Assembly (NCBI GenBank): GCA_030833845.1
Contig: JAURGK010000008.1
Coordinates: forward strand, 19,807-83,806
DNA length: 64,000 nt
Direction: 5' to 3'
DNA from: Crocinitomicaceae bacterium
GTDB taxonomy: Bacteria; Bacteroidota; Bacteroidia; Flavobacteriales_D; Crocinitomicaceae
Shown here: in pieces, positions 1 to 9,118 of the stretch
How positions within the stretch are numbered: position 1 is the first letter of the stretch
How the letters are laid out: each line of letters begins with the position of its first letter
Made by a program: the position numbers and the translations under genes
Notes under the pieces: model-generated
What the model was told of the DNA's origin: nothing
What the model saw: only the letters and a program-made list of their open reading frames with translations
The model's database searches: none

Positions 1-6
1 TTACTT

Positions 7-1932
7 ATGCGATTCATTTTACCTTTCTTATGCATCTTAGCCTTTACTTCAATTGCACAAATACCAAGCTATGTGCCCATCTATGGCCTACAATGTTATT
101 ACCCATTTAATGGAAATGGCAATGATGCTAGCAGCCAAAACAATCACCTCACTAACAATGGGGCTGTGCTTACCTCAGACAGATTTGGCAACCCCAATTC
201 AGCTTACGATTTTGATGGCATCAGTGCCTATTTAACCAAAACAAATCCGAGTTGGATATTCAATTCCACCTCTACATTTACAGTTTCTTTTTGGGCCAAC
301 CGTCAGAATACGGCAACAAATGGGATTGCCATTATGAATAGTACTGCGACAGGTGGAAATTTCATTTGGATTTGGCAAGCAAATGGAACTGATATGAAAT
401 ATGGCACCAATAAGCAAGGTGCAGCTTGGATCTGGATTACCAATCCGAGTACAAATAATATTTGGACCCACTATGTAATGGTGTATAATGCCGGAACCAT
501 GCAGCTCTATCAAGACAATGTGCTGGTAGGAACCAACACCTTCACGCATACTGGAGTCAATAGTGCAAACTTACCACTCTGGATTGGCAGGGGCCACGGC
601 GGCAATCCATTTTATGGAAAGATTGATGATGTCGGGATTTGGAATCGGGTGCTCAGCCCCTGTGAAATTCACGACTTATATACGGCAAGCAATACATTGA
701 CAACGGTAAGTGCTGGGCCCGATTTATATGCTTGTAATGGCGGATCAGTAACCCTCAACGGGACTGGCGCGCAAACATACCTTTGGTCTCCAAATGTGGT
801 GAACGGCAGTAGCTTTACCCCTACTATTAATCAAACTTATACGCTCACTGGTTTTGATATGAATAACTGTTCTGCTTGGGATCAGACTAATATACTTTTA
901 GAACAATTCACCATTAATGCCGGCCCCGATGTAGTAGTGTGCCAGGGAGATAGTGCGGTTTTGAGTGCCACAGGAGCTCCAAATATAATTTGGAATAGCA
1001 ATGATGTGAGCAATGGCATTCCGTTTTTCCCAATCAATAGTGGGTATATAACAGCATTTGCTACAAGTGCAAATGGCTGCCAAGCCAGTGATTCAGTATT
1101 GCTAACCATCAATCCTTCCCCTACCATTAATGCAGGTTTTGATTTAGCCTTGTGCCCTGGCGATAGTCTATTACTTGGGGCAAGTGGAGCTTCAAACATA
1201 CTTTGGAATGGCAATATTGCTAACAATAGCTACATTACTCCAATGAGCAGCCAAGATTATATTGCCACGGGGACAGATAGCTTGGGGTGCAGTGGATCAG
1301 ATACTATTACTGTAAGCCTTGGCGCATTTCCAGACCTCGATGCGGGTCCTGATATTTCTGTATGCTATGGAGATGAAATTACCTTGAATGGCACAGGAGG
1401 TATTTTTATGTTCTGGGACAACAATGTTGTGGATGGCATTCCTTTTGTGCCACTGCTAAGTCAATCGTATGTGCTAACGGGGGCTTCCCCTGAAGGTTGT
1501 GTTGGAACTGACACGGTTAATGTAACAGTAAACGACAACATTGTGCTTGAGATCATTGCCGAAGCCATTGATAGCTATACGCTGAATGGCCAAACATATA
1601 CGCAGTCAGGAACTTATACCCAAATATTGACAAGCTCTACTGGTTGCGACAGCACCATCAACCTCTATCTTACCTTAGATTTCACAGGCTTGGAAGAAAA
1701 CAATACCGCTATGTGGAGTATTTATCCCAATCCAGCAAAAGATGTTCTTTATTTAATGAGTCACACCGCCTTCAATGATTCAGAGATAATCATTTTTGAT
1801 TCTTATGGTAGGCAAATACGGAGTGCCGTTGCTAATGAATCAACAAAGGCACTTGAGCTTTTGGAAATTCCTAACGGAATTTATTTTATTCAAATCGGCG
1901 CCTTAACTAAACGCTTCGAAATACTCCGCTAG
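7..1932 (+). CDS. Secreted LamG/Ig-repeat protein with T9SS type A sorting domain
   Basis: Predicted cell-surface protein of 641 residues. A signal peptide (about residues 1-18, ending SIAQ) is followed by a LamG/concanavalin A-like jelly roll (about 27-230). Four tandem Ig/PKD-like repeats of about 67 residues follow (about 235-509), each opening with an AGPD-type motif and containing a CxGD- or CNGG-type turn. The C-terminus (about 565-641) is a type A T9SS sorting domain with the motif IYPNPAKDVLYL, an NGIYFIQI strand and the ending KRFEILR. Family knowledge says such tails direct export across the outer membrane and attachment to the surface. LamG suggests glycan or protein binding, but the ligand is unknown. 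It converges on the DUF3108 gene with one base between the two stops. Confidence 0.85.
   Translation: MRFILPFLCILAFTSIAQIPSYVPIYGLQCYYPFNGNGNDASSQNNHLTNNGAVLTSDRFGNPNSAYDFDGISAYLTKTNPSWIFNSTSTFTVSFWANRQNTATNGIAIMNSTATGGNFIWIWQANGTDMKYGTNKQGAAWIWITNPSTNNIWTHYVMVYNAGTMQLYQDNVLVGTNTFTHTGVNSANLPLWIGRGHGGNPFYGKIDDVGIWNRVLSPCEIHDLYTASNTLTTVSAGPDLYACNGGSVTLNGTGAQTYLWSPNVVNGSSFTPTINQTYTLTGFDMNNCSAWDQTNILLEQFTINAGPDVVVCQGDSAVLSATGAPNIIWNSNDVSNGIPFFPINSGYITAFATSANGCQASDSVLLTINPSPTINAGFDLALCPGDSLLLGASGASNILWNGNIANNSYITPMSSQDYIATGTDSLGCSGSDTITVSLGAFPDLDAGPDISVCYGDEITLNGTGGIFMFWDNNVVDGIPFVPLLSQSYVLTGASPEGCVGTDTVNVTVNDNIVLEIIAEAIDSYTLNGQTYTQSGTYTQILTSSTGCDSTINLYLTLDFTGLEENNTAMWSIYPNPAKDVLYLMSHTAFNDSEIIIFDSYGRQIRSAVANESTKALELLEIPNGIYFIQIGALTKRFEILR
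709..1533 (+). repeat. Four tandem Ig/PKD-like repeat units inside the LamG protein
   Basis: The four units cover about residues 235-303, 304-372, 373-444 and 445-509. Each starts with (A)G(P/F)D and continues with a Cys-Gly/Asn-Asp/Gly turn, a central NxxVxxG-like segment and a closing GC...(S/T)DT/DQT strand. They are recognisable at protein level but clearly diverged at DNA level, so the expansion is not recent. Confidence 0.7.
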
Positions 1933-1933
1933 C

Positions 1934-2722
1934 TTAGCGTTTAGCTTTTACGGGGTTGCGCAAATTGGTATAGCCAACAATGTGCAATTTAATTGTGCCT
2001 ACGGGTAGTTTTGCCTTTACCAATACGGGCAGCTTGTTGTCGTCGGCGGTAACGTAAAACAGGACGTCTTCTTCATTTTTAAAGTATCGACCTGTTTGAA
2101 CGAGTGGCACAAACTTATGGCATTTGAATTTGCCTTTGTCGGTGCTGATGATATGATCTCCTAGGTATTTGATTTTTAATTCAAAGATCTCATTATCCAT
2201 AAAAACAGGAAAGGTGAAAGTTTTACCTACCGGTGCATTTTTCAATGGCAGCGTTCGGGCATAATAAAATGCAGAAATCATGTCTTGGGTACCCATAGGT
2301 ATGGCAAAAGACTTTCCTTTATCTGTTTCAACAGTTTTGTTTTGATGATGAAAGGTATAATCCTGACTGATTTTATAACCACCTTCATCTACGCGTCGCT
2401 TAAAAAACCATGGCATAATACTTCGCTGATCCAAATAGGTTTCATAGGTGTCGTCCACCTTAAAAACATGATCAAAGGTATTGATAGAATACCCCTTCCC
2501 AATAGCATGATATAATGACCGCCCATGCCCCTTTCGGTCGGTCCATTTGAGGTATAAGGTAACTTCACCAGCATCAATGAGGCCATAACTGAGCTTGTAG
2601 CGCAACTTTTCACCAACTGCAAATGCATCATTTTGGACAACAGGAAAAATCTCCTTAGAGGAACTAGAAATTGAGAGTAGCAAGAGAAGTAATGTTACTC
2701 CCCTAAGAAAAAAGTATTTCAT
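1934..2722 (-). CDS. DUF3108 domain secreted protein
   Basis: A 262-residue protein with an N-terminal signal sequence (hydrophobic run about residues 7-21, then a Ser-rich stretch). The rest matches DUF3108, a beta-rich periplasmic family of unknown function. Diagnostic segments are the opening AVGEKLRYKLSYGLIDAGEV, the central DVLFYVTADDNKLPV and the closing PVGTIKLHIVGYTNL. It is the last gene of a long minus-strand run, 41 bp after tyrS. No catalytic motif is visible. The family call is good; the role is unknown. Confidence 0.75.
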   Translation of the reverse strand: MKYFFLRGVTLLLLLLSISSSSKEIFPVVQNDAFAVGEKLRYKLSYGLIDAGEVTLYLKWTDRKGHGRSLYHAIGKGYSINTFDHVFKVDDTYETYLDQRSIMPWFFKRRVDEGGYKISQDYTFHHQNKTVETDKGKSFAIPMGTQDMISAFYYARTLPLKNAPVGKTFTFPVFMDNEIFELKIKYLGDHIISTDKGKFKCHKFVPLVQTGRYFKNEEDVLFYVTADDNKLPVLVKAKLPVGTIKLHIVGYTNLRNPVKAKR

Positions 2723-2763
2723 AGCTGTGCTTTTTAAAGCACCTAGTCAAAGTTTGTGCCAAA

Positions 2764-4047
2764 TTAAGGAGCGACGGTAAGAATGTAGTTGTTCTTTTTG
2801 CCTTTACCAATCAGCACATAACGATTATTGATCAAATGTGCAGGGCTTAAAATAAAATCTTCGGTCACTTTTTCTTTGTTCACCGAGATAGCATTTGCCT
2901 TGAGTTCTCGACGGGCCTCACCATTTGAACTTAAAAACCCTGTTTTGCTCGAGAGTGCTTCAATGATACTAATTCCCTGCCCAAAATCAGCTTCGGAAAT
3001 ACGTGCTTGTGGTACACCTTCAAAAACGGCAAAAAAGTCTTTTTCAGACAGCGAACGCAAGTCATCGGCAGTAGATTTACCAAAAAGTATATTACTCGCA
3101 GCAATGGCAGTCTGTAGTGCTTCTGAACCATGTACTCTAGTAGTAATATCTTCAGCAATAGCTTTTTGCAAAATGCGTAAATGAGGGGCCTCGGCATGTT
3201 GCAATTCTAAGGCCTCAATTTCTTCTTTGCTGCGCAATGTGAAAATACGTATGTAGTTGCCAGCATCTGCATCAGAGGCATTGAGCCAAAACTGATAAAA
3301 GGCATAGGGGCTGGTCTTTTCTGGGTCAAGCCAAACAGATCCGCCTTCAGTTTTGCCAAATTTGGTGCCATCGGCCTTTTTAATCAATGGCGTGGTAACC
3401 GCATATGCTTCACCTCCAGATTTGCGACGAATCAATTCAGTACCCGTAACAATATTACCCCATTGATCTGAACCCCCCAATTGTAATATGCAATTGTGGT
3501 GCAAATTGAGGTAATAAAAATCATATCCCTGCACCAATTGATAAGAAAACTCAGTAAATGACATGCCGGTTTCTAGGCGTTTTTTAACGGAATCTTTAGC
3601 CAACATATAATTGACTGATATATGTTTTCCAACATCGCGAATGAAATCCAGGAAAGACATATTTTCAAACCAGTCATAATTATTGACCATTTCTGCCGCA
3701 TTATCACCCGTATTGAAATCTAAGAAAGCCTCCAATTGCTTTTTGACACAAGCCACATTGTGCTGCAGCGTTTGGGCATCTAACAAGTTGCGCTCTTGGC
3801 TTTTGCCTGAAGGGTCACCTACCATGCCAGTTGCACCACCGACCAGGGCATAGGGTTTGTGGCCTGCTCGCTGAAAATGGACTAGTGTCATGATTTGCAC
3901 CAAATGACCAACATGCAAAGAATCGGCCGTAGGGTCAAAGCCAATGTAGCCTGCTGACATCTTTTTTAGAAGTGCTTCTTCGGTGCCGGGCATGATATCA
4001 TGAATCATGCCTCGCCATTGTAGTTCTGCGATAAAATTGCTGGGCAT
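2764..4047 (-). CDS. tyrS: Tyrosyl-tRNA synthetase
   Basis: Class I aminoacyl-tRNA synthetase (427 residues, normal bacterial length) that charges tRNA-Tyr. The HIGH motif is HVGH (45-48) within GFDPTADSLHVGHL. The KMSKS-type loop is KFGKT (229-233). The tyrosine-pocket signatures YQLVQGYDF and GGSDQWGNI are present, and an S4-type RNA-binding domain occupies about residues 350-427. It lies one base downstream of the gldA-like stop, so it probably shares the gldA transcript. Confidence 0.97.
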   Translation of the reverse strand: MPSNFIAELQWRGMIHDIMPGTEEALLKKMSAGYIGFDPTADSLHVGHLVQIMTLVHFQRAGHKPYALVGGATGMVGDPSGKSQERNLLDAQTLQHNVACVKKQLEAFLDFNTGDNAAEMVNNYDWFENMSFLDFIRDVGKHISVNYMLAKDSVKKRLETGMSFTEFSYQLVQGYDFYYLNLHHNCILQLGGSDQWGNIVTGTELIRRKSGGEAYAVTTPLIKKADGTKFGKTEGGSVWLDPEKTSPYAFYQFWLNASDADAGNYIRIFTLRSKEEIEALELQHAEAPHLRILQKAIAEDITTRVHGSEALQTAIAASNILFGKSTADDLRSLSEKDFFAVFEGVPQARISEADFGQGISIIEALSSKTGFLSSNGEARRELKANAISVNKEKVTEDFILSPAHLINNRYVLIGKGKKNNYILTVAP

Positions 4048-4048
4048 T

Positions 4049-4948
4049 TTATTTGGTTAATTCTTTGAATACTTCTTCTAGTGATTTTTTATCCACACGA
4101 AGTGTGAGTATGAGCCATTGCTCATTTTGAGCATGTTGGGCGATAGCTTTTCTCAAATCTAACTGGGTAACTGATTCAATAAGCCAACCATTATCAAATG
4201 GCTCTACTTTGCTAACTCCTGAAATTTTGGAAAGTTGAGATTTCGAAACTTTTGTATCGAATTCTACATATACTGTTTGGTGTTCCTGCTCCTGCTGTAG
4301 AGTTTTGGCACTGTCGTCAGCGACAATTTGACCTTTGGATATGATGATAACTCGGTCACAGATGGCTTCCACTTCTTGCATAATGTGAGTGGAGAGTATA
4401 ACTGTTTTCTCTTTTCCAATGCGCCTAATAAGGTCACGTATTTCTACCAACTGATTAGGGTCCAAACCTGTGGTGGGCTCATCTAAAATGAGCACCTCAG
4501 GATCGTGAATGATGGCTTGCGCTAGGCCAACACGCTGGCGATAGCCCTTGGAAAGTGCACCGATTTTTTTGTGCTGCTCTACCTCTAGACCTACGGCTGT
4601 GATCATTTCTGCTACGCGCGCTTTGAGGTTTTTTATTTTATAAATGCGTCCAACAAATTCAAGGTATTCACGCACATACATGTCTGTGTACAAGGGGTTG
4701 TTTTCAGGCAAATACCCTATTAATTTGCGGGTTTCAAGTTTATCAATGTCTACCTTAAGACCACAAATCTCTACTTCACCCTCACTTGCAGGTATAAACC
4801 CAGTCATGATTTTCATGGTGGTAGATTTTCCAGCACCATTTGGGCCTAAAAAAGCGACGATTTCACCTTTTTTAACCGAAAAACTGACATCGCGAACTGC
4901 TGCTTGCTCGCCGTAGTATTTATATAAGTTTTTAACAACTATGGACAT
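4049..4948 (-). CDS. gldA: Gliding-motility-type ABC transporter ATP-binding protein GldA
   Basis: ABC ATPase of 299 residues. It has Walker A GPNGAGKST (about 34-42), a YLPENNPLY segment in the Q-loop region, signature LSKGYRQRVGLAQ, Walker B LILDEPTTGLD and the switch His in STHIMQEVE. The C-terminal roughly 80 residues form the regulatory extension seen in GldA/NatA-like subunits. The length and N-terminal sequence resemble Flavobacterium GldA, which works with the permease GldF and with GldG. Neither partner is in this window, so the gliding role rests on family resemblance. A one-mismatch -7 element, TAACTTCG (4955..4962), lies six bases before the start. Confidence 0.8.
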   Translation of the reverse strand: MSIVVKNLYKYYGEQAAVRDVSFSVKKGEIVAFLGPNGAGKSTTMKIMTGFIPASEGEVEICGLKVDIDKLETRKLIGYLPENNPLYTDMYVREYLEFVGRIYKIKNLKARVAEMITAVGLEVEQHKKIGALSKGYRQRVGLAQAIIHDPEVLILDEPTTGLDPNQLVEIRDLIRRIGKEKTVILSTHIMQEVEAICDRVIIISKGQIVADDSAKTLQQEQEHQTVYVEFDTKVSKSQLSKISGVSKVEPFDNGWLIESVTQLDLRKAIAQHAQNEQWLILTLRVDKKSLEEVFKELTK

Positions 4949-4983
4949 GGTATGCGAAGTTACTCAATTTTTCAGAGAAACGT

Positions 4984-6414
4984 TTATTGGGCAACCCTCC
5001 GAGAGTAGAACGCAAAGAAAAATGCAAAAATGGTAATTCCCATTTGTGTTTCTAAGCCATCTTCAATCATAAGGGTAAGAATCAGGCTAATACCGATGAG
5101 CAAGCCGGTTAAATTTTTATAGTGTATTTGTTGCTTCAAAAACAAAATGAGTAAGGCAACAAAGAGTATTAAGCCAAAAATTCCAACATTCAACCAAGTG
5201 GTCAGGTAGTAATTGTGCGGGCGCAATCTTCGATCAGTGCGCAACTCAGATTGCCTTGCATCATATCGCTTGAGCATTTGATCTGAAAGGTCACCAATTC
5301 CCACCCCCAATAACCAATGATCAGCTAATAAAGAAGTAGCATTATGCCAATATTCCAACCTTTCTAATAAGGAATGATCATTGGGATTGGTGCTGTGGTG
5401 CAATTGATAGCGCAGACCAAATAACCTTGCTGGTAAGCCCCCTTGTGCTTCTTGAACATCGGCAAACCCTAATTCAATCAGGTGAATTTCATCCTTGCTT
5501 AGTTGATTGAGCCCGGATGCAGCTGCACAGCCATTTTTACTCAATAAATAACGTTCAATGGTGGTTTGGAGCCTTTGCCCTCGTAAGTCAGCTCCTTCGA
5601 TTGGCAAGTTTGATCTTTTTTGCCATGCCTTGGCCAAACCCTGTGGATTTGGCGGGCACGTTTCCATGTAATCTATGGGTTGGGCCAAATAATAGAACAA
5701 GGAAATAAATACACCGGTACAAAAAGCAATTAGCCCCATTACCCATATTGTTCTTCTATTTTTTAAGAGCAAAGTGATGGCATGTCCAATAAGTACAACC
5801 AAAACGGTCAGTACACCAGAAAGCGCCTGACTATCAAAGGTGTAAAACAAAAACCACAGTGCGAGTATAAAATACCAGCGGTTTGTTTGTGCTCGTTTTA
5901 TAGCAAAAGAAAGCCCAAATCCGATCAAAATTCCATAACGAATATGCGAGCCAAATAAGGACATTTCTCTAATGTCAATGAGCTGAAATTCTTCAGCAAA
6001 AAAATGATAAGCAATGCTGTTAATTAAAGAACTCAAAAACAAGGCCCCCAAAAAGAAACTCCAAAGACCTTCTGTTTTTCGAAAAGTCGGCAAAGGCCGC
6101 ACCGAAATGATAATGGGAATCAAAAACAAGCTTGTTAACCTTCTTAGTTGATCTAGGCCTTCAATCCAATTGTTAGACCAAAGTAAACTGAGCCACAAAA
6201 GGGAATAAAAAAGCAACAATAGGTGGACCAATCGATTTTCGGCAAGCCGCCTGTAGTAATTTTTATAATCTGCCTCAAGCAATAAATTTAGCCCGCCCAA
6301 TAGCAAACCCATTGACATTAAAAATTTACTGCAGACCATGCCGATTACAAAAAGTAAAAGGGTAAGGTAATGTAGTCTATTGTGAGCCTTTGGTCCGAAC
6401 CAGCGTTGTAACAT
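4984..6414 (-). CDS. O-antigen ligase/polymerase-like membrane protein (Wzy_C type)
   Basis: Polytopic inner-membrane protein (476 residues) with at least ten hydrophobic segments and one large hydrophilic loop (about residues 240-390). The loop leads into the typical Wzy_C stretch LLGVGIGDL, then RPHNYYLTTWLNVGIFGL. This arrangement is shared by O-antigen ligases (WaaL), polymerases (Wzy) and PglL-type oligosaccharyltransferases. Sequence alone does not choose among them. It lies 13 bp downstream of the S41 protease gene on the same strand. No sugar transferases are adjacent. Confidence 0.7.
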   Translation of the reverse strand: MLQRWFGPKAHNRLHYLTLLLFVIGMVCSKFLMSMGLLLGGLNLLLEADYKNYYRRLAENRLVHLLLLFYSLLWLSLLWSNNWIEGLDQLRRLTSLFLIPIIISVRPLPTFRKTEGLWSFFLGALFLSSLINSIAYHFFAEEFQLIDIREMSLFGSHIRYGILIGFGLSFAIKRAQTNRWYFILALWFLFYTFDSQALSGVLTVLVVLIGHAITLLLKNRRTIWVMGLIAFCTGVFISLFYYLAQPIDYMETCPPNPQGLAKAWQKRSNLPIEGADLRGQRLQTTIERYLLSKNGCAAASGLNQLSKDEIHLIELGFADVQEAQGGLPARLFGLRYQLHHSTNPNDHSLLERLEYWHNATSLLADHWLLGVGIGDLSDQMLKRYDARQSELRTDRRLRPHNYYLTTWLNVGIFGLILFVALLILFLKQQIHYKNLTGLLIGISLILTLMIEDGLETQMGITIFAFFFAFYSRRVAQ

Positions 6415-6427
6415 GCAATTAGAACGC

Positions 6428-8068
6428 TTAATTCTTTAAAATAGTATCGTATTGTTTGGAGTCTTGAAGTATTTCAATGCCCTTTTGAACCACTCGATCA
6501 GCGTAAAGTTGCTGTTTGGCACGCCCTTCTTGATAAAAATAGCGCGAAACAATTTCTTCCTCGAGAAGTAAGGTGATCTCCTTTTTAAATTTATCCAAAT
6601 CCCGATCTTTAGACGGCGTTACCTTTTCAAGCATGAGCTCATATTGGGCGGCAATATCCTGATAATAACCTTCCTTTTCAGCGGTTTCTTTCATTTTTCG
6701 CAAAGCTTCCTCTGAAGCTGTTGTGTAGTCAAAATCTGCTTGAGCCAATACATATTGCTTGAATTGCTCATAGGCTAAATCACTTAAGTGAAAGGGGCTG
6801 TTTATTGCCACAATTTGGTTCTCACGGGCATATTGAGTGGCGTAGTTAAAAATATGATTTTTGATCAATAGCATTGCTGAGAGTCTACTCAAGTCTTCAA
6901 GTGCAACTTCCACATCTGGTTCAATACCCCTGCCGTCAATGACAGTACGACCATTTTTGGTTTGAAACGACTTGAGCAAGGAATCTGGCACCTCTGTTGG
7001 TTTTTCTCCATTTGCTTTGTCATAGTATTCCAATCTCTGCACACAGCGACCCGAAGGTGTGTAATACTTGGCGATGGTAATTTTAATTTTTGAGCCGTAT
7101 TTGAGATCATAGGTGCGTTGTACAAGGCCTTTGCCAAAGCTGGTTTCTCCTACAACCACAGCCCTGTCTAGGTCTTGCAAGCTGCCAGCGAGAATTTCCG
7201 AGGCAGAAGCCGATCCACCATCAATGAGCACAACCAATGGCATATTTGGCGCAAAGGGTTCTTCAAGTGTCTTATATGTACGGTTTTCTTCAGCAACACG
7301 GCCTTTGGTAGTGACTACCAATTGATTTTTAGGAACAAAGAAATTTACAATCTTCACTGCTTCAATAAGCAGGCCACCACCATTGCCCCTCAAATCTAAA
7401 ACAAGCTCCTTCATTCCTTGACGTTGAAGGTTTTCAATCGCTTTTTTAACATCTGCAGCCGCAGTTTGTGTGAAAGAATTAAGTTTGACATACCCCACCT
7501 GGTTTTCGAGCATACCAAAATAGGGCACGTCCGGAAGCTTAATTTCGTCTCGGGTTATTTTAAAACTTTTTGTGCCTTCATTTTGCCGTTCGATAACTAA
7601 ATCAAATGTGGTGCCCTTCGGGCCTTTGAGCGCATCAGAAACCTCTTCGGTTGATTTTTTTTCCATGCTTTTGCCATCGATACTGATGATTTTATCACCG
7701 GCCCGCAACCCAGCAACTTGTGCTGGTTTACCTTCATAGGGCTCAGCAATAAAACTAAAATCGCCCATTTTTCGAATAAGTGCACCAATACCTCCATATT
7801 GACCAGTAGTCATGAGTCGGTAATCTTCAATATTTGATTCGTGGTAATAAACCGTATAGGGGTCGAGCTCTTTGAGCATGGCATCTATTCCTGTTTTGGC
7901 CAACTGGCCGTTTTTCGTTTCATCAACAAAATAGAGCTCCAGGTGCTCATATATTTGATCAATAATTTCTAAACTCTTAAGTGTTTCAAAGGAATTACTT
8001 TGGGCGTATCCTAGATTAAGACTGAGAAATAATGTAACTAAAAATAAAAGTGCTTTGGGCTGTTTCAT
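6428..8068 (-). CDS. S41 family C-terminal processing peptidase
   Basis: Periplasmic Ctp/Tsp-type serine protease (546 residues). A signal peptide ends near YAQ (21-23). A PDZ domain covers about residues 90-165. The S41 core has the catalytic Ser in the SASASE motif (about Ser288) and the general-base Lys in ETSFGKG (about Lys313). A C-terminal helical extension rich in Glu/Lys follows. The start ATG overlaps the rnpA stop (ATGA), which indicates translational coupling. The substrate is unknown. Confidence 0.92.
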   Translation of the reverse strand: MKQPKALLFLVTLFLSLNLGYAQSNSFETLKSLEIIDQIYEHLELYFVDETKNGQLAKTGIDAMLKELDPYTVYYHESNIEDYRLMTTGQYGGIGALIRKMGDFSFIAEPYEGKPAQVAGLRAGDKIISIDGKSMEKKSTEEVSDALKGPKGTTFDLVIERQNEGTKSFKITRDEIKLPDVPYFGMLENQVGYVKLNSFTQTAAADVKKAIENLQRQGMKELVLDLRGNGGGLLIEAVKIVNFFVPKNQLVVTTKGRVAEENRTYKTLEEPFAPNMPLVVLIDGGSASASEILAGSLQDLDRAVVVGETSFGKGLVQRTYDLKYGSKIKITIAKYYTPSGRCVQRLEYYDKANGEKPTEVPDSLLKSFQTKNGRTVIDGRGIEPDVEVALEDLSRLSAMLLIKNHIFNYATQYARENQIVAINSPFHLSDLAYEQFKQYVLAQADFDYTTASEEALRKMKETAEKEGYYQDIAAQYELMLEKVTPSKDRDLDKFKKEITLLLEEEIVSRYFYQEGRAKQQLYADRVVQKGIEILQDSKQYDTILKN

Positions 8069-8460
8069 GGGTTTATTTCTTTGATCAATTGGTCTAATGC
8101 TTTACTCAATTTTTGTTCCAAAAATGTATACGTAGGACGCTCATCGGCAACAAATGTTATCGAAAAAAGCAATTGTTTATTGATTTGCTGCAGGTGTGTC
8201 AACAGGTTGGTCTTATTTTTTCGCAACACCTCACGCAACAGTCGTTTGATATAATTGCGGTCATGGGCATGCTTGAAACGGCGTTTTGGGGCTGAAAATA
8301 ATACTTGAAATGGTACCTGATCACTTTGTTGCACATCCACTGGTTCAAGTAAATATAAGATTCGCAACGGATATACTTTAATGACTTGACCACGCGTATG
8401 AAGCAATTCGATTTTTTTTAAACTGCAGAGTTTATAAGCCTTAGGCAAACTTTGGTCCAT
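8065..8460 (-). CDS. rnpA: Ribonuclease P protein component
   Basis: Small basic protein (131 residues from the chosen start) that binds the RNase P RNA for tRNA 5' maturation. The family's RNR signature is visible as KRRFKHAHDRNYIKRLLRE, and the opening LCSLKKIELLHTRG matches the usual RnpA N-terminus. The frame is open to 8541, but that start would overlap the upstream gene by 68 bp and add a non-homologous leader. The ATG at 8460 lies 13 bp after the upstream stop and fits the family. It is coupled to the S41 protease gene rather than to rpmH. The RNase P RNA gene is not seen here. Confidence 0.92.
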   Translation of the reverse strand: MDQSLPKAYKLCSLKKIELLHTRGQVIKVYPLRILYLLEPVDVQQSDQVPFQVLFSAPKRRFKHAHDRNYIKRLLREVLRKNKTNLLTHLQQINKQLLFSITFVADERPTYTFLEQKLSKALDQLIKEINP

Positions 8461-8473
8461 ATGTTGGTCTTCC

Positions 8474-9118
8474 TTATTCAAGATGTTGATTGGATACGTC
8501 TTCGTATTGGGTATAGGAATCAGGGTCTTGATTGGGGCCATTAGATTTGGGCGGTTTGGGTCTAAATGCTTGAAGAAGACGCATAAAAACGCCCACTACA
8601 AAGAAAAAACCTAGTACTTGAAAAATAAATCCGAGTAAAAAAGCCTTTTCTAAACTGCGAATATTCTTTTCAAACCAATTTACAAGTAAATTTTCTGACA
8701 AGGACGGATTGAAGAAAAGAATGATAAAAACCAGCGCGGCTATAAATAACAGCGTAATTTCCAAGCGAAGCGAATAAGGGCGGGATGGAACTGGTATTTG
8801 AAACCTTGAAAACATTTGAAATTGTTCTTGTTGTTTTTGAAACTTACCGAGTAAGTACAGCATCAAAATAAGGCCACCTGTGGCTAATTTTTGCCAATCA
8901 TAAACATATGAGGGTTCATTGGGGGCATAATCTAGGCAATAGGCAAAAGTAATGCCTACTAAAAAAATATACTTAAGCGCTTTTTGGGTATAGAGGCCAG
9001 CAAGTTGTGGAGAACGCATGCCGGTGAGCATTTTAAAGATTGTTTCAATGAAAAACCAAATGAAATTAAAAATTGCAAAACGTACACCAAGCTTAAAAAG
9101 AAGCGTCACTAATATCAT
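8474..9118 (-). CDS. Multi-pass membrane protein of unknown function
   Basis: A 214-residue protein that I do not recognise. It has about four or five hydrophobic segments (roughly residues 3-30, 47-62, 80-92, 118-136, 155-180), short charged loops and a hydrophilic C-terminal tail rich in Pro, Asn, Asp and Gln. There are no cofactor or catalytic motifs. Its ATG overlaps the GH25 stop (ATGA), so the two are probably co-translated. A link to envelope metabolism is only an inference from its GH25 and S41 neighbours. Confidence 0.6.
   Translation of the reverse strand: MILVTLLFKLGVRFAIFNFIWFFIETIFKMLTGMRSPQLAGLYTQKALKYIFLVGITFAYCLDYAPNEPSYVYDWQKLATGGLILMLYLLGKFQKQQEQFQMFSRFQIPVPSRPYSLRLEITLLFIAALVFIILFFNPSLSENLLVNWFEKNIRSLEKAFLLGFIFQVLGFFFVVGVFMRLLQAFRPKPPKSNGPNQDPDSYTQYEDVSNQHLE

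Noticed and set aside
882..1226. 114-residue open frame antisense to the Ig repeats of the LamG protein
   Set aside because: It is a shadow of the repeat codons; no promoter, no family-like sequence.
1927..1939. Small inverted repeat CGCTA/TAGCG at the end of the first gene
   Set aside because: Only five base pairs with a three-base loop; likely chance.
8461..8541. N-terminal extension of rnpA (27 residues)
   Set aside because: It overlaps the upstream gene by 68 bp and does not look like RnpA; the ATG at 8460 fits spacing and family.
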